From positions 186,001 to 250,000 of the forward strand of contig NZ_JAHWZX010000003.1 in the NCBI RefSeq assembly GCF_019351405.1: a stretch of DNA of 64,000 nucleotides, in the 5' to 3' direction. The DNA is from Stakelama flava. GTDB taxonomy: Bacteria > Pseudomonadota > Alphaproteobacteria > Sphingomonadales > Sphingomonadaceae. Both the position numbers and the translations under genes were made by a program. The notes under the pieces were generated by a model that did not search any database, was not told the DNA's origin, and saw only the letters and a program-made list of their open reading frames with translations. Each line of letters opens with the position of its first letter. Position 1 is the stretch's first letter. Positions 44,228-52,535 of this stretch are shown piece by piece.

Positions 44228-45220
44228 TTGACCGCATCCAGACCATGGCTCGTGCCGCTGCTGATCGCGCTCGCCGGTGTATCGGCGGTGCTGTCGGTTG
44301 GTATCGGCAGTGCATCGCTGTCTCCCCAGGCGATGCTGGCGGCGCTCTTTGGCCATGGCGATCCCGTCATCCGGTCGATCCTGATCGACCTTCGCCTGCC
44401 GCGCGCGATCCTCAGCATCGCGATCGGCGCGATGCTCGGCCTGTCGGGGGCGGCGCTGCAGGGCTATCTGCGCAATCCGCTCGCCGAGCCGGCGGTGCTC
44501 GGCACATCGAACGGCGCTGCGCTGGGGGCGGTCGTGGCGTTCTATTTCGGGTTCGCCGATCTCTGGCCCGCCGCGCTGCCGCTGATGGCGATTGCCGGGG
44601 CGGTGGTCAGCCTCGCGCTGCTGTTCCTGCTCGCGGGCCGGTCCGAAAGCTCGCTGACGCTGATCCTTGCGGGGATTGCTGTGGCGACGCTGGCGGGTGC
44701 GGGGATCAGCCTCGCGCTCAACCTCTCCCCCAATCCGTTCGCGGGGATGGAGATCATGATCTGGCTGATGGGAAGCCTGGAGGACCGGTCGTTTCACCAT
44801 GTCGCGGTGGCGCTTCCCTGCATCGCGATCGGGATGGCGCTGCTCGCATGGGACGGGCCGGCGCTCGACGCCCTTACCCTGGGGGAAGACGGCGCGGCGG
44901 CGCTGGGGGCGGACCTGAAGCGCACGCGCCTTCGCCTGTTGCTGGGTGTCGCAATCGGTGTCGGCGGCGCGGTGGCGGTATCGGGCGCTATCGGCTTTGT
45001 CGGCCTGATCGTCCCGCATCTGGTCCGGCCGCTCACCGACCGCAGTCCGTCCTCGCTCCTCCTGCCGAGCGCGCTTGCGGGCGCGTCGCTGCTGACCTTG
45101 TCGGACATATTGGTGCGAATCATCCCGGCGACGACCGAGCTTCGCCTCGGCGTGGTCACCGCGTTTCTGGGCGTGCCCTTCTTCCTCTTCCATCTGATGC
45201 GTGAGCGGCGGCTATGGTGA
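44228..45220 (+). CDS. btuC: Cobalamin ABC transporter permease, BtuC-like
   Basis: A FecCD/BtuC-family permease of 330 residues with about nine to ten hydrophobic segments. Diagnostic stretches are RLPRAILSIAIGAMLGLSGAALQGYLRNPLAEPAVLG and, near the C-terminus, GAIGFVGLIVPHLVRPLTDRSP, the coupling loop to the ATPase. The start appears to be TTG 44228 (MTASRPWLVPLL). The end overlaps btuD. Together with BtuF and BtuD it would import B12 from the periplasm. Confidence 0.9.
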   Translation: MTASRPWLVPLLIALAGVSAVLSVGIGSASLSPQAMLAALFGHGDPVIRSILIDLRLPRAILSIAIGAMLGLSGAALQGYLRNPLAEPAVLGTSNGAALGAVVAFYFGFADLWPAALPLMAIAGAVVSLALLFLLAGRSESSLTLILAGIAVATLAGAGISLALNLSPNPFAGMEIMIWLMGSLEDRSFHHVAVALPCIAIGMALLAWDGPALDALTLGEDGAAALGADLKRTRLRLLLGVAIGVGGAVAVSGAIGFVGLIVPHLVRPLTDRSPSSLLLPSALAGASLLTLSDILVRIIPATTELRLGVVTAFLGVPFFLFHLMRERRLW

Positions 45221-45984
45221 GCATCGTTGCGGAGCATGTCGGCGTTGAACTGGCTGGTCGGCCGGTGGTCCGCGACGTTTCGGCCGCGTTCCGGCCTGGA
45301 AGTTTTGTCGGCATCCTCGGCCCCAACGGCGCGGGCAAATCGACGCTGGTGCGCGCCCTGCTGGGGCTCGTCCCGGCCAGCGGCCTTGTCCGCATCGGCG
45401 AAGCGCCACTGAACGATCTGACGCGCAGGCAGATTGCCCGGAAGGTCGCCTATCTGCCGCAAGGACAGGCACTGCACTGGCCGCTCAGCGTCGAGCGGCT
45501 GGTCGCGCTGGGCCGGTTGCCGCACCTTACCCCCTATTCGCGGATCGGCGCGGATGACCGCGAAGCGATCGCGCGTGCGATGGCGCTGGCCGAGGTCGAT
45601 ATGCTTGCCGGGCGGATCGCGACCGAACTTTCGGGCGGCGAACGGGCGCGGGTCCTGCTCGCCCGCGCGCTTGCGGTGGAGGCGAGCGCCCTGATCGCCG
45701 ACGAACCGCTGGCCAGCCTCGATCCCGCGCATCAGCTTCAGGGCATGGAGATTCTGCGTGGTCAGGCGGATTCGGGAAAGCTGGTGCTGGCGGTGTTCCA
45801 CGACCTCAACCTCGCGATGCGCTTTTGCGACCGGCTGCTCGTGCTCGACGCGGGGAGGCTGGTCGCCGACGGCCCGCCGGAAACGGTGCTGACGCCGCAA
45901 TTGCTTGCCGATGTCTATGGCATCACCGCTGCCTTTGGCGGAGCGGGGCAGCGGCTCGTCGTGCCGCTCGAACGCATGCGTTGA
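45214..45984 (+). CDS. btuD: Cobalamin ABC transporter ATP-binding protein, BtuD-like
   Basis: 256-residue ABC ATPase: Walker A GPNGAGKST (about 38-46), Q-loop in YLPQGQALHWPLSVERLVALGRLPH, signature LSGGERARVLLARALA, Walker B LIADEPLASLD and H-loop AVFHDLN. It overlaps btuC by 7 nt. The FecE/BtuD subfamily alone does not fix the substrate, but the surroundings point to B12. Confidence 0.9.
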   Translation: MVSIVAEHVGVELAGRPVVRDVSAAFRPGSFVGILGPNGAGKSTLVRALLGLVPASGLVRIGEAPLNDLTRRQIARKVAYLPQGQALHWPLSVERLVALGRLPHLTPYSRIGADDREAIARAMALAEVDMLAGRIATELSGGERARVLLARALAVEASALIADEPLASLDPAHQLQGMEILRGQADSGKLVLAVFHDLNLAMRFCDRLLVLDAGRLVADGPPETVLTPQLLADVYGITAAFGGAGQRLVVPLERMR

Positions 45985-46008
45985 CGAAGGGCGCGCCGCG
46001 GTTCTAAG
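45981..46008 (+). promoter_or_regulatory. Candidate promoter of the btuB operon
   Basis: TTGACG at 45981-45986 overlaps the btuD stop codon, and TCTAAG at 46003-46008 is 16 bp downstream. Transcription would start near 46015-46019, just at the 5' edge of the second riboswitch. The -10 match is weak. Confidence 0.35.
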
Positions 46009-46018
46009 GGACCGCGCA

Positions 46019-46231
46019 GCGACAGGTTCCCCGGCGACGGGGATGAAAATGGGAACGGGGTGAAATACCCCGGCTGCCCCTGCAACTGTAAGCGGCGAGC
46101 CACCGCGCCACATGCCATTGGGACTTTTTGGTCCCGAGAAGGCGGCGCGGACGGATTCCCGGCAAAGGAGTACTTTGCCGGGTTCCCGGATAACCGGCAC
46201 CGACCCGCGAGCCAGGAGACCTGCCCGTCGC
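46019..46231 (+). promoter_or_regulatory. Cobalamin riboswitch upstream of btuB
   Basis: Aptamer signature GATGAAAATGGGAACGGGGT, then CCCCTGCAACTGTAAGCGG, and the B12 box GAGCCAGGAGACCTGCC at 46209-46225. The outer stem uses GCGAC at 46019-46023 and GTCGC at 46227-46231. The segment between the CAACTGTAAGCGG core and the B12 box is long and contains a perfect 10-bp hairpin (CCCGGCAAAG at 46158-46167, CTTTGCCGGG at 46173-46182). It should repress the B12 uptake and salvage operon when B12 is plentiful. The 45985-46331 stretch holds nothing else. Confidence 0.94.
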
Positions 46232-46331
46232 CGTCGTCCATCGGCCGGCCAGGGTGTGTCGGGCGGACGGGGGCAACCCGAGTGACGGCAATGTGAACTT
46301 CGGCGCAATCGCGCGCCGGGGACGTGTCGTC

Positions 46332-48341
46332 ATGGGGGAAGAAGTGAAGATTGCCCAGTTGCTCGCCGGTATCGCGCTGATCGCGCCGGCAACCGTACAT
46401 GCCCAACAGACCGGCGAAACCGTTCAGGCCCCGCAACCCGACGCCGCCGGCGCGACCGATTCCGCGGCGACGGGGGGCACCGACGCCGACAGCGGCGAAA
46501 TCCTGGTAACCGCCACCCGCACCCCGACCGCGATCGACCGGATCGCATCGTCGGTGACCGTGCTCGATAAGGATGCGATCGATCGTGCGGGCGATCTGAC
46601 CGTCGCCGATCTGCTGCTGCGCACGCCGGGGGTCAGCCTGTCGCGCAACGGCGGATACGGCACCGCGACTTCGCTGCGCATCCGCGGCGCGGAAACCGAC
46701 CAGACCGTGGTCGTCATTGACGGGGTGAAGCTCAACGATCCGTCCTCGACCGGCGGCGGCTATAATTTCGGCAATTTGCTCATCGGCGATGCCGCACGGA
46801 TCGAGGTGTTGCGCGGACCGCAATCGACGCTGTGGGGCAGTCAGGCGATCGGCGGCGTCGTCAACATCGTCACGCCTATGCCCCAAAAATCGCTTGAAGG
46901 CAGCTTCGACGTTTCTGCGGGGAGCCGCAATACGGTCAGCGGGCGCGCCGCGATCGGGGGGCGCACCGGCCCGCTGTCCTGGCGCGTGGGCGGTCAGACC
47001 TTCACAACCGACGGCATCTCAGCGATCGCGCCCGAATATGGCGGTTCGGAAAAGGACGGCTATACCAACCGCTCCGCCTCCGGCCGCGCGGTGCTCGACA
47101 TCACCGATGGAATCAGCGCGGATGTGCGCGGCTATTACGGCCATGGCCGGACGGAGATCGACGGATTCAGCGGCGATACCGACGAATATTCGCTCAACGA
47201 CGAATTTGTTGGCTATGCCGGGCTGAACATCGCGCTGTTCGACGGGCGGCTGCGCAACCGTATCGGCTATGCCTATACCGACACCGATCGCGACAATTAC
47301 GATCCGGCGCGCGAGCGGAAAAACACCTTCGACGCAGCGGGCAAGAACGAACGGATCGAATATCAGGGCAGCCTCGCCATCACCCGGCGGATCGATGCGA
47401 CGTTCGGCGCGGAGCATGAAATCAGCCGTTTCCGCAGCGTATCGCCCGCCGCCAGCCTGTCGACCCCGATCCCCGAACCGGCGCGCGGTCGGGCGGAGGT
47501 CAACAGCTTTTACGGGCAGGTGAATGCCGAAGTGATCGACGGGCTGACGCTGACCGGCGGCGTGCGCAATGACGATCACAACAGCTATGGCGACAAGACG
47601 CTGTTCGCAGGCGGCGCGGTGTGGAAGCTGCCAAGCAACACCATCCTGCGCGCCAGCTATTCGGAAGGGTTCAAGGCGCCCTCGCTTTACCAGCTCTATT
47701 CGGAATATGGCAATCAGACGCTCGATCCCGAACGCGCGAAGGGATGGGAAGCGGGCGTGGAACAGCGCTTGCTGGGCGGACTTGCCGCGATCGGCGCGAC
47801 CTATTTCGAACGCCGCTCGCACGATCTGATCGATTATTCTAGCTGTTCGACGGACTCCGACGATCCGATGTGCGTCATTCCCGGAACGACGACGCCGCGA
47901 TACGGCTATTATCGCAACGTCGATCGCGCCTTTGCCCAGGGGATCGAGGCGGCGGGACGGTTGCGCTTCGGCGGGCTGCTGATCGACGGCAATTATACAT
48001 GGACGCTGTCGGAGGACCGGTCGCCCGATTCGGGAACCTATGGCAATCAGCTCGGCCGCCGGCCGCGCCATAGCTGGAACGCGTCGGCCACCTACACCCT
48101 TCCGGCGGGCATATCTCTGGGCGGCGCCGTGCGCTGGAGCGGGGCGAGCTATGACAGCGTGTATAACAGCACTCGGCTCGACTCCTACACGCTGGTCGAT
48201 CTGCGCCTCGACGTGCCGCTTTCCGATGACGTGACCTTGTTCATGCGCGGCGACAATGTGTTCGACGAGGACTATCGCACCGCCGCGCGCTACAGCACGT
48301 TGGGGCGCAGCATTCGCGCGGGCCTGCGGGGGCGGTTCTGA
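46332..48341 (+). CDS. btuB: TonB-dependent vitamin B12 receptor, BtuB-like
   Basis: Outer-membrane transporter of 669 residues. A signal peptide (KIAQLLAGIALIAPATVHAQ) is followed by a TonB box region (GEILVTATRTPT), a plug domain (TVADLLLRTPGVSLSRNGG; IEVLRGPQSTLWGSQAIGGVVNIVT) and a 22-strand barrel ending in a C-terminal Phe (LRGRF). The size and plug closely resemble BtuB. ATG 46332 is listed; GTG 46344, preceded by GGGGGAAG and giving a cleaner signal peptide, is a strong alternative start. It lies directly under the second cobalamin riboswitch. Confidence 0.92.
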   Translation: MGEEVKIAQLLAGIALIAPATVHAQQTGETVQAPQPDAAGATDSAATGGTDADSGEILVTATRTPTAIDRIASSVTVLDKDAIDRAGDLTVADLLLRTPGVSLSRNGGYGTATSLRIRGAETDQTVVVIDGVKLNDPSSTGGGYNFGNLLIGDAARIEVLRGPQSTLWGSQAIGGVVNIVTPMPQKSLEGSFDVSAGSRNTVSGRAAIGGRTGPLSWRVGGQTFTTDGISAIAPEYGGSEKDGYTNRSASGRAVLDITDGISADVRGYYGHGRTEIDGFSGDTDEYSLNDEFVGYAGLNIALFDGRLRNRIGYAYTDTDRDNYDPARERKNTFDAAGKNERIEYQGSLAITRRIDATFGAEHEISRFRSVSPAASLSTPIPEPARGRAEVNSFYGQVNAEVIDGLTLTGGVRNDDHNSYGDKTLFAGGAVWKLPSNTILRASYSEGFKAPSLYQLYSEYGNQTLDPERAKGWEAGVEQRLLGGLAAIGATYFERRSHDLIDYSSCSTDSDDPMCVIPGTTTPRYGYYRNVDRAFAQGIEAAGRLRFGGLLIDGNYTWTLSEDRSPDSGTYGNQLGRRPRHSWNASATYTLPAGISLGGAVRWSGASYDSVYNSTRLDSYTLVDLRLDVPLSDDVTLFMRGDNVFDEDYRTAARYSTLGRSIRAGLRGRF

Positions 48342-48895
48342 TGGTGATGGCGACCGGTATTTCCGCCCGGCGTGCATCGACGCTCTGGATCATGCTGCTA
48401 ACCATCGCGAGCACGCTCGGCACACTGGCGCTTGCCTGTGCCACGCCGTTCACAGCGCTTGCGGCACTGGCGGCGACGCAGATGCGCCTGCGCGACGGCG
48501 TGTTGCTGATGCTTGCCAGTTGGGTCGCCAGTCAGGCGGTGGGATTCTGCGTGCTTGGCTATCCGCACACCACCAGCACGTTTCTATGGGGTATCGCGCT
48601 CGGTATGGCAGCGGTGGTGGGGGTGATCGCGGCACGGTTCGCGGCGAAGCGTTTCGGCCGCAATCGACCGCTGTTTGGAATCGCGACGGCCTTTCTGGCG
48701 GCAACGCTGGCGTTTCAGGGTGTGATCCTCCTCTGGGCGTTCGGCCTTGGCGGGGTTGCAACCACCTTGTCGCCCGCGATCAACGCGACACAGTTGGCGC
48801 GGAACGGGGCGATCCTGATCGTGCTAATGCTGTTGTATCGCGGTCTGGTCGCGCTGGGGATGCCGGCGGCGGGCAAGCGGCGGCTGGCGACATGA
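48341..48895 (+). CDS. B12-locus integral membrane protein of unknown function
   Basis: 184 residues with about five hydrophobic segments: TLWIMLLTIASTLGTLALACATPFTALAALAA, DGVLLMLASWVASQAVGFCVLGY, STFLWGIALGMAAVVGVIAARF, AFLAATLAFQGVILLWAFG and ILIVLMLLYRGLVALGM. I do not recognise the family; the size and compact helices resemble small ECF-type substrate-binding subunits, a guess only. ATG 48341 overlaps the btuB stop (TGATGG), and the gene is inside the riboswitch-controlled operon, so a role in corrinoid or cobalt handling is plausible. Confidence 0.6.
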   Translation: MVMATGISARRASTLWIMLLTIASTLGTLALACATPFTALAALAATQMRLRDGVLLMLASWVASQAVGFCVLGYPHTTSTFLWGIALGMAAVVGVIAARFAAKRFGRNRPLFGIATAFLAATLAFQGVILLWAFGLGGVATTLSPAINATQLARNGAILIVLMLLYRGLVALGMPAAGKRRLAT

Positions 48896-48929
48896 TTGCG
48901 GTTTCGGGCGGCACGGCGGAAAGCGCGCG

Positions 48930-49337
48930 ATGCTGAAGCGAAGCGCCGATGGGGTGGCAGTGGTGGCATGCAACACGTGCCGCCATTCTCCGGACGCGCG
49001 CGCGGATGAGCAAGGGCAACGCGGCGGCGCGAAGCTGGTAGAGGCACTTCGCCGCGTCAAGGCGTCCGATCCCGCCTATGACGGCGTCGCGGTGGAGGAG
49101 ATGCCCTGCCTGTTCACCTGTTCCGAATTCTGCACCGTTCACCTTCGCAGCCCCCGAAAGGTCGGCTATGTCATGGGCCGGTTCGCACCCGATGACGATG
49201 CGGCACGCGCCATTCTCGACTATGCGCGCGCCTATGCGCAGAGTGATTGGGGGAGCGTGCCCTTTCGCGACTGGCCCGAAGGCGTCAAAGGCCATTTCAT
49301 CACCCGCACGCCGCCGGAAGGATATGTCGTCGAATGA
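48930..49337 (+). CDS. DUF1636 (2Fe-2S ferredoxin-like) protein
   Basis: 135 residues with CNTCRHSPDAR near the N-terminus and CLFTCSEFCTVHLRSPRKVGYVMGRF in the middle. The Cys arrangement (C-x2-C ... C-x3-C-x3-C) suggests a thioredoxin-like [2Fe-2S] protein of the DUF1636 family. Members often lie beside cobalamin genes and might serve as an electron donor, for example in corrinoid reduction before adenosylation; that is inference. It overlaps cobT (ATGA). Confidence 0.75.
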   Translation: MLKRSADGVAVVACNTCRHSPDARADEQGQRGGAKLVEALRRVKASDPAYDGVAVEEMPCLFTCSEFCTVHLRSPRKVGYVMGRFAPDDDAARAILDYARAYAQSDWGSVPFRDWPEGVKGHFITRTPPEGYVVE

Positions 49338-50344
49338 TCCGTTTCGATAGCGCCCGGGATTTCCACGCGAGGCTGGTCGATCTTCCCGTGCCCGATCAAG
49401 GGGCGCGCGCCGCAGCGAGCAAGCGGCAGGGGCAGCTCACCAAGCCGCCGGGGTCGCTGGGGCGGCTGGAGGAACTCGCGATCTTCCTTGCCGGATGGCA
49501 GGGGCGGGAACGTCCGATGATCGAGCATGGACGCGCGGTGGTCTTCGCCGGCAATCACGGCGTCGTTGCGCGCGGGGTCAGCGCCTTTCCCGCCGATGTC
49601 ACCGTGCAGATGGTCGCCAATTTCCGGGCGGGCGGCGCGGCGATCAACGCGCTGGCGAAGGCCGCGAACCTGACGCTCGATGTGGTGCCGCTCGATCTCG
49701 ACCGGCCGACCGCCGATTTCACGCAAGCGCCCGCGATGGGCGAGGCCGAATGCCTCGCCGCGCTCAACGCCGGTGCGGCATCGGTGATGGATGCCGACCT
49801 GCTCGTGCTCGGCGAAATGGGTATCGGCAACACCACCGCCGCCGCCGCGCTGGCCGCTGCCAGCTTCGGGGCGCGCGCGGCCGACTGGGTGGGGCCGGGC
49901 ACCGGCGTCGATGCGCAGGGTATCGCGCGCAAGGTCGAAACGGTTGAGGCGGGGCTTGTGCTGCATCGCGAACATCTTGATGCCCCCTTCGAAATTCTTC
50001 GCAGGCTCGGCGGTCGGGAGATTGTCGCAATTGCCGGTGCACTGCTCGCGTCGCGGCTGGGGCGGGTGCCGGTAGTGCTCGACGGTTTCATCGCGACCAG
50101 CGCGATCACGCCGCTGACGCTGCTCAATCCGGCAATCGGCGATCATTGTATCGCTGGTCATTGCTCGGCCGAACCGGGGCATATCCGGTTGCTCGACCGG
50201 TTGGGGCTGGAGCCGTTGCTCGCGCTCGACATGCGGCTTGGCGAAGGCAGCGGCGCGGCGGTTGCCGTACAGATCATTCGCGCCGCGCTTGCCGCGCATA
50301 ACGGTATGGCGACATTTGCCGAAGCGGGTGTCGCGGGCGGGTGA
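49334..50344 (+). CDS. cobT: Nicotinate-nucleotide--dimethylbenzimidazole phosphoribosyltransferase
   Basis: Activates the lower ligand of B12 by forming alpha-ribazole phosphate. 336 residues: QLTKPPGSLGRLEELAI near the N-terminus, FAGNHGVVARGVSAFP, GEMGIGNTTAAAALAAA and the C-terminal ALDMRLGEGSGAA with the catalytic Glu. ATG 49334 overlaps the DUF1636 stop by four bases. The next gene, a phosphatase, overlaps its end by four bases. Confidence 0.95.
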   Translation: MIRFDSARDFHARLVDLPVPDQGARAAASKRQGQLTKPPGSLGRLEELAIFLAGWQGRERPMIEHGRAVVFAGNHGVVARGVSAFPADVTVQMVANFRAGGAAINALAKAANLTLDVVPLDLDRPTADFTQAPAMGEAECLAALNAGAASVMDADLLVLGEMGIGNTTAAAALAAASFGARAADWVGPGTGVDAQGIARKVETVEAGLVLHREHLDAPFEILRRLGGREIVAIAGALLASRLGRVPVVLDGFIATSAITPLTLLNPAIGDHCIAGHCSAEPGHIRLLDRLGLEPLLALDMRLGEGSGAAVAVQIIRAALAAHNGMATFAEAGVAGG

Positions 50345-50901
50345 GCAGCTTCCGGCTCTACCTGATGCGGCATGGCGAAACCGCGCTTGCCGGAAAGCTG
50401 GTCGGGCATCACGATTGCGAAGCGCTGCCGCATGGCATCAGCGCCTGCGCCAATCGGGCACGCGCGCTTGGGCTTGGCAAGGTACGGCTGATCTCGTCGG
50501 ATCTGAAACGCGCAAGCGCCTGTGCAGCGGCGATCGGCACGCCGACCCTCGACCCGCGCTGGCGCGAACTGGATTTCGGGCAATGGGACGGGCTGGCGAC
50601 TTCGCAGATCAATGCGGAGCGGTTGACCCACTTCTGGGATGACCCGGACGCAAGTCCCCCGCCTGGCGGCGAGCGCTGGTCGGCGCTTGTCGCGCGGGTG
50701 GCCGAGGCTATCGCCGCGCTTTCGAGCGAACCCACGCTGGTCGTCACCCATGGCGGCGCAATGCGTGCCGCGCTGCACTGTCTGTGCGGCTTTTCGATTG
50801 CGCAGACATGGGCGTTCGATCTGCCCTGCGCCTCGGTGCTGGCCCTCTCCGTCTGGCACGGTGGTCCGCGCCGCGCACAGGTGACGGGGCTGTGGGCATG
50901 A
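50341..50901 (+). CDS. cobC: Histidine phosphatase, alpha-ribazole phosphatase-like
   Basis: 186 residues of the phosphoglycerate mutase-like superfamily: phosphoacceptor His11 in LYLMRHGETALAG, second Arg in SSDLKRASACA, catalytic Glu in RELDFGQWDG and second His in VVTHGGAMRAAL. It would dephosphorylate alpha-ribazole 5'-phosphate, the product of CobT. The specific role is inferred from its place between cobT and cobS. It starts at GTG 50341, overlapping cobT. Confidence 0.85.
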   Translation: MSSFRLYLMRHGETALAGKLVGHHDCEALPHGISACANRARALGLGKVRLISSDLKRASACAAAIGTPTLDPRWRELDFGQWDGLATSQINAERLTHFWDDPDASPPPGGERWSALVARVAEAIAALSSEPTLVVTHGGAMRAALHCLCGFSIAQTWAFDLPCASVLALSVWHGGPRRAQVTGLWA

Positions 50902-51605
50902 GGCGGCTTGCGGTCGCGATCCGGTTTCTGACTCGCCTGCCGACGCCGCGCGTTGCGATGCGCGAAGGCGACTTCGCGGCCGCGATCCGGCTTTACCCGC
51001 TGGTCGGGATGGTCATTGGTGCGCTTGTCGCCGCTGCGGGCTGGGGCGCGGCGCAAGTCGATCCGTGGTTGGGTGCATTGGCGGCGCTTGGCGTTTGGGT
51101 AGGGGTGACGGGCGCGCTGCATCTCGACGGGCTGGGCGATGTCGCCGATGGGCTGGGTGCGGCGCATGGCGACAGGACGCGAATGCTCGACGTGATGCGC
51201 GATCCGCATATCGGCAGTTTCGGTGTGATCGCGATCGTGCTGCAACTCGCCACCAAACTGGTGCTGCTCCATTTGCTGCTGCCGGGCGACTGGCCCGCGC
51301 TGATCGCGATTCCCGCAGCGGCGCGGCTTGCCCCGCTGGTATGGGCGCGAATGCTCCCCTCGCTGCGCAGCGAAGGGCTGGGCGCGAGCATTACCGGCGC
51401 GACGCGCGCGCGCGACCTTATCGGCTGGGCGCTGGTACTGGCGGGCGGCTGCGCGTTCCTGCCGCTGCTGCTCGCCACCCCGCTGCTGCTGATCGCCCTT
51501 GGCTGGTGGTTCCGGGTGAGAATCGGCGGAATGACCGGCGACGTTCACGGCGCGGGCATAGAACTGTTCGAAACCGGGCTGCTGGTAACGGCGGTGCTGG
51601 CATAG
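50898..51605 (+). CDS. cobS: Adenosylcobinamide-GDP ribazoletransferase
   Basis: Membrane enzyme joining alpha-ribazole to activated cobinamide, the last assembly step of the nucleotide loop. 235 residues, mostly hydrophobic, with AIRFLTRLPTP at the N-terminus and the conserved acidic pocket GALHLDGLGDVADGLGAAHGD, ending with GMTGDVHGAGIELFE. ATG 50898 overlaps the previous stop (ATGA). Confidence 0.94.
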   Translation: MRRLAVAIRFLTRLPTPRVAMREGDFAAAIRLYPLVGMVIGALVAAAGWGAAQVDPWLGALAALGVWVGVTGALHLDGLGDVADGLGAAHGDRTRMLDVMRDPHIGSFGVIAIVLQLATKLVLLHLLLPGDWPALIAIPAAARLAPLVWARMLPSLRSEGLGASITGATRARDLIGWALVLAGGCAFLPLLLATPLLLIALGWWFRVRIGGMTGDVHGAGIELFETGLLVTAVLA

Positions 51606-51661
51606 GGTGCCGCCGCGCCGCTTCAGCAGGACTTCTTTCACCAAAGCTGCCGGAGGATGAA

Positions 51662-52266
51662 ATGACCGACCGCACCAATGAAGAGCACAATGTCCGGATG
51701 GCGAAGAAAAAGGCCGCGCATGACCGGATCGTTGCCTCAAAAACGATCGAGAAGGGGCTGCTGATCGTCCATACGGGCAAGGGAAGGGCAAGACCAGCGC
51801 GGCGCTGGGTATGGTGGTTCGCGCGATCGGCCATGGCATGAAGGTCGGCGTCGTCCAGTTCGTCAAGGGCGCGATGACGACGGGTGAGGCGGCAGTCTTC
51901 GCGCAGTTCGACAATGTCGAGTTCAAGCCGATGGGGGAGGGTTTCACCTGGGATACGCAGGACCGCGCTCGCGATATCGAAGTGACTCGCATCGCCTGGC
52001 AGGAGGTAAAGCGGATGATCGCCGATCCCGCCTATGACATGATCGTGGTCGACGAACTGAATATCGTGTTGCGCTACGGCTATCTGCCGGTCGACGAAGT
52101 ACTCGACACCCTGCGGACCAAAAACGCGCACGCGCATGTGATCATCACCGGCCGCAACGCGCCGCAATCGTTGATCGATGCGGCCGACCTCGTCACCGAA
52201 ATGACGCTTGTCAAACACCCGTTCCGCGAACAGGGGGTTAAGGCGCAGGCGGGAATCGAATTCTAG
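51662..52266 (+). pseudogene. cobO: Corrinoid adenosyltransferase, frameshifted in the P-loop
   Basis: CobO attaches the adenosyl group to Co(I) corrinoids. Frame 2 from ATG 51662 reads MTDRTNEEHNVRMAKKKAAH, then KGLLIVHTGKG, and goes out of frame. Frame 1 continues from about 51784 as KGKTSAALGMVVRAIGHGMKVGVVQFVKG and on to the family end (HPFREQGVKAQAGIEF). The DNA reads GGCAAGGGAAGGGCAAGACC where the family P-loop GKGKGKTS needs one more base after 51783. As given, the reading frame stops at 51841. It is either a true loss-of-function deletion or a sequencing error in a G-rich run. Without it about 200 residues would result, the usual length. Confidence 0.88.
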
Positions 52267-52535
52267 GTCTGCTGGCCTGCGGCGTCTGATAGCCTGGCAA
52301 CAAAAATATCGTCGCGCTTTCCAGTCGGATGCGTGCAATTCCGCCAATCGTTGCTGGTTGGGAAAGCAGCTTTCTAATATCAGGTGTGCATAAAAGCCAC
52401 AAAATCGGTTTTATCCGATAAATGCTATTGCACTCTCCGTTCGGCTGAAATAAATCAGAAACAAGATTTACAGGGCACGCACCTGAAAAGTCGGGATAGG
52501 CCCGCGGATGACGGGCGCTTACGGGGGAGATTCTG

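Noticed and set aside
44214..44231. A five-codon frame (ATG AAG GCA GGG CGT TGA) whose stop overlaps the btuC TTG start
   Set aside because: Too short to support as a leader peptide; nothing in its codons suggests attenuation.
46110..46190. The hairpins in the btuB leader as intrinsic terminators
   Set aside because: They lie inside the aptamer before the B12 box and are not followed by a T run.
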